A DNA stretch of 64,000 nt from Roseicella sp. DB1501. GTDB taxonomy: Bacteria > Pseudomonadota > Alphaproteobacteria > Acetobacterales > Acetobacteraceae. The translations under genes and the position numbers were made by a program. Where the stretch lies: positions 18,149 to 82,148 of the forward strand of contig NZ_JABFHG010000017.1 in the NCBI RefSeq assembly GCF_013112485.1. The letters run 5' to 3'. The notes beneath the pieces are model-generated. The model did not search any database, was not told where the DNA came from, and worked only from the letters and a program-made list of their open reading frames with translations. Shown piece after piece: positions 46,119 through 54,284 of this stretch; within the stretch, counting starts at the first letter, position 1, and the number at the start of each line of letters is the position of its first letter.

Positions 46119-46147
46119 AGGCTATGCCTCGAAGGGCGATGCGTCAA
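46119..46147 (-). promoter_or_regulatory. sigma70-type promoter, probably leaderless
   Basis: TTGACG (46142-46147), a 17-bp spacer and TAGCCT (46119-46124) precede the padR ATG at 46112 by only 6 bases. Transcription should start about at the ATG. Confidence 0.5.
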
Positions 46148-46213
46148 GCGGAAGGTGGCCCGCTGGCGCGTGGGAGGCCCGGCACCGAGCCGCGGGAAGC
46201 GCTCGGCGCGCGG

Positions 46214-46513
46214 CTACTCATCCTTGCCGCCGCCGCCACCAGCCAGGAATTGGCGCCCTTCGCCTTTGAGCCAGCGGTTGAAGTCCTCCGCCGCCCCACG
46301 GTTGCGCTCGCGCGACCTGTTGTCGCGCCTGCGCCTCAGGTCCTTGTCGAGCAGGTTCGCGACCGTGCGCGAGGGGTATGGCCAGCCGTCCGGGCCATGG
46401 TGCCCTCGCTCGGCCAGCAACTCGGCGATCCGGCCGAGGTCGCGGTCTAGGTCCTCGGCGGCGAGGCGCCGGGCCTCGGCCTGGACGACGGGGTCGGGAG
46501 GGTAGGGGGGCAT
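46214..46513 (-). CDS. uncharacterised small charged protein
   Basis: The ATG at 46513 follows AGGAGG and gives 99 residues. It reads MPPYPPDPVVQAEARRLAAEDLDRDL, then a basic stretch (DKDLRRRRDNRSRERNRG) and a Gly-rich end. It is probably helical and may bind nucleic acid. No family is recognised. Confidence 0.5.
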   Translation of the reverse strand: MPPYPPDPVVQAEARRLAAEDLDRDLGRIAELLAERGHHGPDGWPYPSRTVANLLDKDLRRRRDNRSRERNRGAAEDFNRWLKGEGRQFLAGGGGGKDE

Positions 46514-46836
46514 GGGGTATCCTCCTGCGGCCGCGAGCCTAGCCCGGAGTTCCGGCAAGATGGGCCTTTGGAACGGGTTCCCGGCACACCCTGTGCGCCG
46601 TCTGAGATTTTGAAGCCGGTGCTGCTACGGGCGCCAGACGATCCACCGGAGCAGTGACGAGGCCGCCCAACGGCGGGTCTCTGCTCTCAGTATTGCTTCT
46701 GTACAATCTCTTGCAGTGAGATGTCCTCCGGGCCGCGTAGCTGGCGGTGCTGGACGAGCGTGCGAGAAGTATACGGCAACATCGCTCGAGCCTAACCTCT
46801 TTGCAGTCGGAACGGTCGAGGTTATCATCTTCACCG
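46514..46836. other. gene-free spacer, lower GC
   Basis: This 323-bp stretch marks the change from the metal modules to the modification/defence-like genes. It is noticeably less GC-rich. The only signal is a -10-like TACAAT at 46702-46707 without a convincing -35. I see no gene, repeat or terminator. Confidence 0.4.
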
Positions 46837-47856
46837 ATGCTATTCAAAGCCGATAGTCTCGACGATGCACTTGGGGACGTTACGCGTCGTCTCCTTCGGA
46901 ATGGCTCTCCTATCCGGGCGGGAAAGGGGCGGGCGCGCGAATTCATTGGAGCGCTTGTGGAGTTGTCGGATCCAAGAGCCCGGTTCAGTCGCACCGAGGA
47001 CCGAGGAGCGCTCATCAGCTTCCTCGGCGAGACGTTGTGGTACCTTTCAGGCTCCGACAGCCTGACGCAGATCGAGTACTACATCCCCGCCTATCGCACC
47101 TTCATCAATGCATCCCAACACGCCACGCGGGCGCCCGGGGCCTATGGTCCCCGCCTCTTCGGTGGCGGGGAAAGCAGCCAAATGTCGAAGCTGCTGAAGA
47201 CAATGGTGGAGAAGCGGGGCAAGTCCGATACGCGGCAGGCTGTTGCACAGATCTTCGATCGCAAGGACCTGAAGCCGGGGAATGGGGATGTTCCCTGCAC
47301 CACCACTCTGCAGTTCCTACCGCGGCGGGGCAAGCTGCACTTGTCTGTCACCATGCGCTCGAACGACATTTACCGCGGCTTCCCAGGCGACGTTTTCGCC
47401 TTCACCTTCATCCAGGAGTTAGCCGCCAAGCAGCTCGGCCTCGAGTTGGGGACCTATAGCCACTACGTCGGCAGCTTGCATCTCTACGACGACGACCAGG
47501 AAAGAGCTCGTGACTACCTCGCCGAGGGTATGCAGACACCGATGAGCATGCCAGCAATGCCTGCGGAAGATCCCAAACCTTCGGTCGCTTGGCTGCTGAA
47601 GATGGAGAAGGCTATCCGTTGCGGCCTTCCGAAACCCGATGCCACCGGCATCGACGGATATTGGCTGGATCTCGCACGACTCCTGCAGGTCAAGGTGCTC
47701 TACAGACAAAAGGACCTACGGCAACTTGTCCATCTGAAAGGCCAGATGGCTAGCCCCGTCTACGACGCGTACATGCGCGGCCGCCAACTCAGCCTGCAGC
47801 AGAAGCTAGATGTCCAGCCGGTCCTGCCTGGCATTCCCCCTGCGGCAGCAGCCTAG
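46837..47856 (+). CDS. thymidylate-synthase-fold enzyme, candidate pyrimidine hydroxymethylase
   Basis: This 339-residue protein follows the ThyA layout: GETLWYLSGSDS (the catalytic Glu region), VPC154TTTLQF (nucleophile), R174-SND, and HLY near GSLHLYDDD. Where ThyA has GLPFN (Asn177, the residue that selects dUMP), this protein has GFPGD with Asp185. Asp here is the hallmark of dCMP hydroxymethylases (T4 gp42) and of CMP hydroxymethylase MilA. The C-terminal 100 residues do not look like ThyA. It precedes by 15 bp a putative base-modification gene. The ATG at 46837 has only a weak ribosome site. Confidence 0.78.
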   Translation: MLFKADSLDDALGDVTRRLLRNGSPIRAGKGRAREFIGALVELSDPRARFSRTEDRGALISFLGETLWYLSGSDSLTQIEYYIPAYRTFINASQHATRAPGAYGPRLFGGGESSQMSKLLKTMVEKRGKSDTRQAVAQIFDRKDLKPGNGDVPCTTTLQFLPRRGKLHLSVTMRSNDIYRGFPGDVFAFTFIQELAAKQLGLELGTYSHYVGSLHLYDDDQERARDYLAEGMQTPMSMPAMPAEDPKPSVAWLLKMEKAIRCGLPKPDATGIDGYWLDLARLLQVKVLYRQKDLRQLVHLKGQMASPVYDAYMRGRQLSLQQKLDVQPVLPGIPPAAAA

Positions 47857-47871
47857 GAAATATGGAGTTTG

Positions 47872-48816
47872 ATGAGCCCTCGCGACAAAGCGCGTGCGCA
47901 GGTTCTGGCGCAGGCCGTTGCTCGATACCAAGCCAAGGCTGGAATGCTTCCGGGCCTGACCAGCCCCGCCCACCTCGACGTCATGGTGGCGCAGTTCATC
48001 GACAGCCTCCGCAGGGTCGAATTCGCTAATCATATTCGCGATGCCAAGCACGATCCGGCGCGGATGGATCCAGCGTCTGAACTTTTTGACCCGCTCCGTG
48101 CTGCGGTGCTGCGAAACCGCCGTGGCGAAAATGATGAGGCATGGTGGCTTGTCTTCCTGGGAACCCACTTCGGCAAGCATGCCGTCGACGGTTGGCGCCT
48201 GACGCGAGACATCTACGGTAGGCTTGGTCAGGGAGGGCGCTGGGACTGGGGTGCCGTCTCCAGCAGCCCATCAACATTTCACACCTGGCTCGCGGCCAAC
48301 GAGGCTATCCTGAGGGGGGCGGACGGCGTGAGGCGCCGCTTCAGCAATCACCGGAAATACGAGAGCCTGAAGGCGGCTTCGAAGAAGGGCACCTCTGCCA
48401 TCATCGCCTCGTACGTGGCTTGGGTCAGCCCACCCAGGACGCATGCAGAACTTGTTCGCGAACTCCACAAGACCGTGGGGCAGAACCCGCAGGAGGTCTT
48501 CGCTGCCCTTTACCACTCCATGGACGCGGTTCAGCGTTTCGGCCGCCTCGGCAAGTTCGACTTTCTGGCCATGCTCGGCAAGCTGGGCATCGCGCCGATC
48601 GACCCCGGCTCGACTTTTCTGAAGGACGCAACCGGGCCTCTGGCAGGGGCCCGGTTGCTGTTCGGCGGGGCAGGCGGCGCAAAGCTGTCGGCAGTTGACT
48701 TGGAGCGACGGCTCGCTGAATTCGGACAGGCAACTGGGCTCGGACCCCAGGTTCTCGAGGACGCCTTGTGCAACTGGCAGAAAAGTCCGGCGGTTTATGA
48801 ACTCTTCAAGGGATGA
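47872..48816 (+). CDS. putative alpha-glutamyl/putrescinyl-thymine pyrophosphorylase-like (ADDT) protein
   Basis: This 314-residue protein starts at an ATG with GGAG upstream. It contains WWLVFLGTHFGKHAVDGWRL, FHTWLAANEAIL, RRFSNHRKYESLKA and, later, LGKFDFLAMLGKLGIAPIDPGSTFLKDATGPLAG. I recall this pattern from the clade-3 alpha-glutamyl/putrescinyl-thymine pyrophosphorylases predicted by comparative genomics of DNA hypermodification. The assignment is from memory of the family. The neighbouring ThyA-like enzyme with dCMP-type specificity supports it. The 3' end overlaps by 11 bp the convergent antitoxin gene. Confidence 0.6.
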   Translation: MSPRDKARAQVLAQAVARYQAKAGMLPGLTSPAHLDVMVAQFIDSLRRVEFANHIRDAKHDPARMDPASELFDPLRAAVLRNRRGENDEAWWLVFLGTHFGKHAVDGWRLTRDIYGRLGQGGRWDWGAVSSSPSTFHTWLAANEAILRGADGVRRRFSNHRKYESLKAASKKGTSAIIASYVAWVSPPRTHAELVRELHKTVGQNPQEVFAALYHSMDAVQRFGRLGKFDFLAMLGKLGIAPIDPGSTFLKDATGPLAGARLLFGGAGGAKLSAVDLERRLAEFGQATGLGPQVLEDALCNWQKSPAVYELFKG

Positions 48817-49927
48817 GCCGGTCAGGAGCAATCTGGTCCCAGTCGTATCGGCGTTTCAAGCCATTCAGGCGGTCAGGAGTTATCCGCTTCCGATGCTGTA
48901 GCTGGCCGACGACGAGTCCAGGCGCTACTCCAGCCCGTCGCGCGAAATGCATAATCGAGTCCTTGTCCAGGGGCAGACGATCCAGTTCCGCCATGCAGGC
49001 TGGCGATAGGATTAGCGCCTGCGCAAATTCGTTCGCCTCGCGCTCCTCGTCGGAAGTCGTCTCGCCGCCATCTTCAAGAAAGAGCGCGTCGTGGCCATGG
49101 AGGAGCAGGTGTCCGGCCTCGTGGAAAAAGGTGAACCAGAACTGGTCATCCGTGCGGTACCGAAAACTCAGCACCATCATCGCCTTGCTGGTAGACAGAA
49201 AGCGGGTTGCCCCACTTGCCGGACAGCCCCTCGGCGTCCGGGCCACTACGACGGCAACTCCCACCTCGGCGCAAAGACGCCGAAGCGCTGGAAGGAAGAC
49301 TGTTGGGTCCTTCTTCCAGGAGAGTCGCCTTGCCGCCCCTAGCCGCTCCCGGAAGCCATCCGGGTCCCAAGAGTCGCACGGAGTGCGCTCAGCGACGATC
49401 TCGGCCCAACGAAGCCAAGCGCTCACAGCACCTGGATCTCTTCTAACCGAGCCTGACATGCGGAACGCGGCAGCCGCCGCCGCTCCCCCGTAGCGGGCTT
49501 TCCAGGTCGCCACGTCGGGCACCCCGAAGAGCTTCAGGCACTCGTCGGCTGCGGCCATGGCCGACCGGAAATCCGGTATCCAGCCAAGTGACACCATCTC
49601 ACGCACGGGGAACTGCTTAGCCCATGCGACACGGTCTTCAGCTTCCTGCTGGTGGCGCAGGCGCTCCGAGTCAGCCCGGAATTGAGCCTCGCGAGCGACC
49701 CAAAATGCCCGGGACGAGCCCAAGCAGCGGGACAGTCGCTCCGCCAAGCTGTGGTCCACCGCCTCCAACCCAAGCAGCAGGCGCTGAACGGTCTCGACGC
49801 TTTCTCCAATTGCGCCAGCGAAGCTCTCCCGGGAGAGCGACCGCGCTGCCAGCAGTGCGGCAATGGTGGCGCCAGGGGGCACAGCCCAGTCGGGTTCGAA
49901 AACCTCAGGAGACGTGGGATCAGGCAT
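48806..49927 (-). CDS. XRE/HigA-like antitoxin with ImmA-type peptidase domain
   Basis: This 373-residue protein has an N-terminal HigA-like HTH (about 20-75, TIAALLAARSLSRESFAGAIGESVETVQRLLLG) and a C-terminal ImmA/IrrE domain with HEAGH at 269-273 and EEREANEFAQALIL. It begins 8 bp inside the toxin gene upstream. Such fused antitoxins pair with HigB-like toxins. Its peptidase could also inactivate the HTH part on stress. The start at 49927 follows from the overlap; earlier in-frame codons lie inside the toxin. Confidence 0.82.
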   Translation of the reverse strand: MPDPTSPEVFEPDWAVPPGATIAALLAARSLSRESFAGAIGESVETVQRLLLGLEAVDHSLAERLSRCLGSSRAFWVAREAQFRADSERLRHQQEAEDRVAWAKQFPVREMVSLGWIPDFRSAMAAADECLKLFGVPDVATWKARYGGAAAAAAFRMSGSVRRDPGAVSAWLRWAEIVAERTPCDSWDPDGFRERLGAARRLSWKKDPTVFLPALRRLCAEVGVAVVVARTPRGCPASGATRFLSTSKAMMVLSFRYRTDDQFWFTFFHEAGHLLLHGHDALFLEDGGETTSDEEREANEFAQALILSPACMAELDRLPLDKDSIMHFARRAGVAPGLVVGQLQHRKRITPDRLNGLKRRYDWDQIAPDRLIP

Positions 49928-50249
49928 CAATTTTCTCAACGCGTTGAATGAGGATGCGTTGAACGCTGGGCCAGTCGATGCTGCCATCCGCCAACGTCGG
50001 CGGCCTCTTATGGTTCGCCTTGACGACGAGCCTCAGGTTACTCCCTAGATCGAGGGTGGCACCGTCGGCGATGCCATTCGTCAAAAGAAGCAGTGTCACG
50101 AGTGGCACGTCGCAAAGGCTCTCGGCGGCCCGGATGTCCGCCAAACGCCCTTTCAGCGTCGCTGCACTCGCAGCTCCATACTGCTCGACCATCTTCTCCC
50201 CGCTTAGGCACACGGCCCGCAGAGCCTTCGTCCGGAAGGCAATTTCCAT
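49920..50249 (-). CDS. HigB-like toxin (RelE/ParE superfamily)
   Basis: This 109-residue protein reads MEIAFRTKALRAVCLSGEKMVEQYGAASAATLKGRLADIRAAESL and ends LRLVVKANHKRPP..DGSIDWPSVQRILIQRVEKIDA, the usual plan of HigB-type mRNA interferases. It is the first gene of a two-gene operon with its antitoxin. The ATG at 50249 is taken rather than one at 50273 because the domain starts there. Upstream 50250-50548 holds no gene. Confidence 0.75.
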   Translation of the reverse strand: MEIAFRTKALRAVCLSGEKMVEQYGAASAATLKGRLADIRAAESLCDVPLVTLLLLTNGIADGATLDLGSNLRLVVKANHKRPPTLADGSIDWPSVQRILIQRVEKIDA

Positions 50250-50548
50250 TTTGCTGGGCGCGCCACCATCCAACGTTCGCGGGATGATAGCACAGCCATG
50301 GACTTGGCGCTGCCCCCGAGAATGGTGCCTATTCCTCAGCTTAGCTCACGATCGCTGATGACGCCTGACATCATTGGCTCCCATGCAGCGGAGCCCTCGA
50401 CCTCGCCTTTTGCGGGGTGCACGGGCGCCCTCGGGTTGTCCGTCCAAGCCGAGCGAAGCCGAGGCAAGTGCCTATGATTATCCCTAACTTGGTCTGGTGG
50501 TAGACAAGGTCATCTGCCCTATGCTGAAGCGTGATCACGACGCACCGG

Positions 50549-52369
50549 TCATCGCGCGTTGCCTACCTGCGGCCGCCACACCCACTCCGGCACTCCCTGA
50601 TCTTGACGCAGCCGAGTCCGCTGCAACGCCATTGCAACCTGCACCTCAGGACCGCTGACTACATCGGCGCCGTTGAGCCCCGGAAGGCTAGCTCGCGCCT
50701 CGGACGCGAATTTCACCGGCAGCACCCGGTCCTCAGGCCGCAAGTAGGCTGCCGACCACCAGTCTATAATTGCTGGTCCAGCCTGCTGGAGTGCCTCCGC
50801 TGAGGGCATTCGCTCGCGCTTGATGTGCTGATTTACGCGCCGGTAGGCAGGCATAAGGTTCCAAAGGTCGCCACAGGGCCATGCCGACCAGGGGAGGCAA
50901 TGGTCGACATCCAACGTGTCCGGCGCCAATCGCTTGCCGCTCCAAACGCAGTGGACTGCGGTTCCATCCTCCATGAGTGACAATGCCCTGGCGCGAGGTA
51001 GGGCGACGTCGCGGACGGGATCGGACCATGTCATCGCGGCGGCCATGGCACCGACGTTGATCGGCCTGCCCTGAGTGGCAGCGTAGCCTTGCATGAGCCG
51101 GATCCACTCGGAGATGAGCGCAGGTTCGACCCAGACCGCGAAGCGCTGCATCGCCGTCCACAGGTGACGCGGCACCCGCATGCTGCCGAAAGCGGACAGG
51201 AAGGCGCCGTCCACAACCAGGGAGCCTGAAGGGCGCACCACTGGCGCGCGGGCGGCCTCAAGGATTCGTCCGCCACCCGGGAAAGTTAAGTAGTTCGCGG
51301 GCATGCGGATGATGTGCTCGGCCGCCTCACGGAGCGCCTCGTGAAGAGCACGGGCAGCCGTCTCGCCGAGCACGGCGCCGACGCGCAAATCGAGGAACGA
51401 CAGGGCACCGGCCTCGAGAGCTTGCCAGCCAGGACCCACGAAGCCCAATCCTTGGGCTCCGCGCCGGTTGCCGGGCGCCTGCGGCAGGTCGGCCTTTGCC
51501 AAAGGCAAGTAGAGCCTGAGCCAGTTCAGGGCGACCAAGCCCAACGGCACCCGGATATGATCGTCGCCATCCTCCTGGGCCAAGCCCGCTGAGCCATCTG
51601 CCGCTCGGCACAGGGCCCGGAGCAGGCCCAGCTTGTAGGTCGCGCTCTTGGCGTCCATCAGAATGAGGTGGCGGAGCAGTGGCAAGGCGCCGGTTCCATC
51701 GTCCGGCAGGCGGAGGACGACGGCTGTCCAGGAGATCTCCGGCCGACCTTGGAGGTCAGGCGACGGCACGGCTCGGACCACCTGCATGCCATGGCTCCGG
51801 GCGAGTGCCTCGACTTCGGCAATGCTGACTGGATAGCCGCCGCGTCCGTCGTCGGGACCGTGGCGGAGAGTCATCACCAGCAGGCCGCCTGACCGGAGTA
51901 GGGCTACCAGTTTCCGGAAGGCCCGAGGCCGGTCCGCCGGTGGGACGTGCTGCCAGACCGCGCTCAAGGATACGACGTCGGCTGTGACGCCCGATCGGGT
52001 GGTCGTCACCAAGCCGGGCAGGCTGTCGGAAAGCCAGCGAATCCTTGGCGACTGGTGCAGCCGTTCGGCCTGGGCTCGCATGCCGGACGAGGGCTCGACG
52101 GCGATAACTTCGTAGCCTGCGGCGGCGTAGGCGCCCGCGTCACGGCCGGTACCAGCGCCGACGTCAATGACCACGGCGGGCGGGCGAGGGAGGAGGTCGG
52201 CGAACCAGTCGCGAGTGTTCGTCGGCGAGACCGCCTCATAGGCAACCGCTAGCCGGGAAGCATTCGCATCGTACCAGGAGATTACAGGAGGCTGCACTCG
52301 AGCATCGTAGCAAGGATAGGAACTGCTCGGTCCATAGGAAGCGTGATCCCGAGTAGGCAAGAGGTGCAT
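50549..52369 (-). CDS. SAM methyltransferase fused to HNH nuclease domain
   Basis: This 606-residue protein has a class I methyltransferase at about 30-215 (VVIDVGAGTGRDAGAYAAAGYEVIAVEPS; SAVWQHVPPADRPRAFRKLVALLRSGGLLVMTLRHG), a helical middle, and a C-terminal HNH domain at 473-520 (HCVWSGKRL, DVDHCLPWS, LWNLMPAYRRVNQHK-like end). HNH residues D487, H490 and N503 are present. Methylation plus DNA cutting in one chain suggests defence or mobility, though the methyltransferase has no NPPY-type DNA motif. The start is uncertain; a later one near the VISWYD block is possible. Confidence 0.75.
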   Translation of the reverse strand: MHLLPTRDHASYGPSSSYPCYDARVQPPVISWYDANASRLAVAYEAVSPTNTRDWFADLLPRPPAVVIDVGAGTGRDAGAYAAAGYEVIAVEPSSGMRAQAERLHQSPRIRWLSDSLPGLVTTTRSGVTADVVSLSAVWQHVPPADRPRAFRKLVALLRSGGLLVMTLRHGPDDGRGGYPVSIAEVEALARSHGMQVVRAVPSPDLQGRPEISWTAVVLRLPDDGTGALPLLRHLILMDAKSATYKLGLLRALCRAADGSAGLAQEDGDDHIRVPLGLVALNWLRLYLPLAKADLPQAPGNRRGAQGLGFVGPGWQALEAGALSFLDLRVGAVLGETAARALHEALREAAEHIIRMPANYLTFPGGGRILEAARAPVVRPSGSLVVDGAFLSAFGSMRVPRHLWTAMQRFAVWVEPALISEWIRLMQGYAATQGRPINVGAMAAAMTWSDPVRDVALPRARALSLMEDGTAVHCVWSGKRLAPDTLDVDHCLPWSAWPCGDLWNLMPAYRRVNQHIKRERMPSAEALQQAGPAIIDWWSAAYLRPEDRVLPVKFASEARASLPGLNGADVVSGPEVQVAMALQRTRLRQDQGVPEWVWRPQVGNAR

Positions 52370-52420
52370 TGCCTTCTACCAGCCGCGGCACATCAGCCCG
52401 GCGGCACAAGGCGCAAGGTC

Positions 52421-52808
52421 CCGCCTTTAGAAGCACCCAGACCGCCTCCTCCGGGCAGGGCTCCTCCTCAAGGCGGGCCAGCTCCCGCTCGAGCTCCCCC
52501 GAGTTGTTGAGGTAGGTCTACCAGAGGTCGATGGCGAACAGGTAGAGCGTGCCTGCGGGACGCTCGCTCCGGATGAGGACGCTGCTGCCTCGCATCGGCA
52601 GGCTCTGCCCGAGCGGCGCCAACTGGTTCAGCAAGAGCCTGGGGTCGCGCTTGAGCAGGTAGGCGAAGGCTAAGCGGAGCGGCAGTTCACGCAAGGGCCA
52701 CCGCCGCGGCCCGGCAATCGTGGCGCAAAGAGTCATCCAGGGCGCGCTCCGGACACGCCTGCGCCAGCGCGCTCGCCACCGTGGATCCCCAGGCCGCTCC
52801 CCCGCCAC
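52421..52808 (-). pseudogene. interrupted ORF of unknown family
   Basis: The frame from 52808 codes a coherent stretch (LRLAFAYLLKRDPRLLLNQLAPLGQSLPMRG; GTLYLFAIDLW), then meets TAG at 52518-52520, after which the same frame continues as TYLNNSGELERELARLEEE and EEAVWVLLKAGP. The in-frame stop splits what looks like one protein. The downstream limit is unclear and runs into the methyltransferase-HNH start. No family is recognised. Confidence 0.45.
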
Positions 52809-53101
52809 GTTGCCTGTTCGGGACGGATACCATCTTCATCACGGGCGCGGGCAACTTGGAACGGCAGGGTCGGGGCAAATCCACCGCAGATGTTGTGGCG
52901 TCTCAAGTCATCACGATGTCAGCGATTTTGCCTTGCAAGCCGTGGCCCCAGCATCACTCAGCTCTGCCCGAAGCGAGAGGGCGCAACCTGAGAAGTGCAG
53001 AAGGTGCGCTCACAATCAGGATCACGTCGAAGATCTTCTTTGGCTTGCGACACGGCATGGTATCCTCGGTGTAGGAGCACACCTGAGAGACAGGAAGCAT
53101 C
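52809..53101. other. spacer upstream of the 69-residue protein gene
   Basis: This 293-bp stretch has no convincing gene. GGCATGGTATCCTCGGTGTAGGAGCAC just before the next gene looks promoter-like (TATCCT) but lacks a well-spaced -35. Confidence 0.3.
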
Positions 53102-53311
53102 ATGAACGGCACCCCCAAGTACGCGAAGGTGGCCCTGAAGATCAGCGAGACAGACAGCAACGCGTTCGGCGTCGTCAATGCGGCACGCAAGGCGTTGCAA
53201 GAGGCAGGTGCTCCGCCAGCGGAGATCGAGACCTTCATGAAGGAAGCGCTGTCCGGCGACTACAATCACGTGCTGAACACGACTGCGAGCTGGATCGGGT
53301 TCAAGCACTGA
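53102..53311 (+). CDS. small conserved accessory protein
   Basis: This 69-residue protein starts at an ATG with AGGAAG upstream. FGVVNAARKALQEAGAPPAEIETFMKEALSGDYNHVLNTTASWI is a pattern I know from short uncharacterised proteins on plasmids and phage-like regions. It has no signal or membrane segment. No function is known. The following 53312-53612 shows no gene. Confidence 0.7.
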   Translation: MNGTPKYAKVALKISETDSNAFGVVNAARKALQEAGAPPAEIETFMKEALSGDYNHVLNTTASWIGFKH

Positions 53312-53612
53312 ACTCGGTTTGGCCTGAGACCAACAAGGGGGCGGCAGCTGATTGTCGCTGTCGCTCCTTCCAACTGCCGCGGCGCGGAGTACACGATCAC
53401 TAGGGTCAGTCGGTATCGTGTGAAAGCGGGCTCTGCCACTCTCCTCTGAGCAGTTCCCCTGCATAACCTCGACAGCGATGGCGTGGGCCGGAAGGCACGC
53501 CGTCCTAAGGGGACCGAAAGCTCCATCAGGGTCATGAAGCCCTCCCGGCCCGCAGCATCCAGCATCGGCCCGTCGGACGGAGACTAGGAGGACGCACGAT
53601 ACCACCTCATGG

Positions 53613-54035
53613 TCAGCCTCTTGCCGGAGGACGACGGATGCGCACCTGTGCCCAGAAACGCCGTGCGATACCCTTTCCGCTCAGCTCGGCGGGCATGTGG
53701 TTGAGAAAGAAGTTGAACAACGCCAGTTCGACCACCTCCTGGACCGTGCGGGCACCACTGAGCCAGAGCACCCTTTCGACGAGGTCTACGGGAAGCGTGA
53801 TGCGCAGCGTCACCATCCGCCGTCGGCTCAGCAGGCCTGCGGCCCGGCCCCGCTTCCTCAACTCCGTCGCCCGTGGCTCGAGGCTTGGCGGCTCCTGCCC
53901 GGCGGCCCGCGCCTCGGCACGGCGGCGCCGAACTCGCCGAAGCGCCGCCCGCAGATCCGAGTTGACGGTAGGGCCCCGGCGTTGCTGTGGCACGAGACGC
54001 CTCGGCCGCCCGCGTTCTCTCCGCACCCGAAGCAT
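53613..54035 (-). CDS. small basic protein, possibly ribbon-helix-helix-like
   Basis: This 140-residue protein has a very basic first half (RRERGRPRRLVPQQRRG; ALRRVRRRRAEARAAG) and a second half reading MVTLRITLPVDLVERVLWLSGARTVQEVVELALFNFFLNHMPA. The latter has the strand-helix-helix pattern of RHH DNA-binding proteins. The start is a likely ATG with a GGTGG sequence upstream. Function is unknown. Confidence 0.5.
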   Translation of the reverse strand: MLRVRRERGRPRRLVPQQRRGPTVNSDLRAALRRVRRRRAEARAAGQEPPSLEPRATELRKRGRAAGLLSRRRMVTLRITLPVDLVERVLWLSGARTVQEVVELALFNFFLNHMPAELSGKGIARRFWAQVRIRRPPARG

Positions 54036-54284
54036 GTCCACCACCCCTCCTCGCTGCCCTCGTTGCGCCGCGCTGCTGCGCCCGCTAGGCGACCTCGCCG
54101 CCGGTGGAGCCACGCCCCAATGCGAGGGCGCCTGAGAGTAATCGGGAGCCAGCCGCTCCGGCCGCCGTAGAGGCGCTCGTGTCCCCGCCACGCTCCGATC
54201 GCGCGAGGCGCGACGCCGCGGACGACACCAACGGTCCACGCAGCGGCCGCAACAGGTGATGGGGAGCCACACCTTCCCTGGCCG

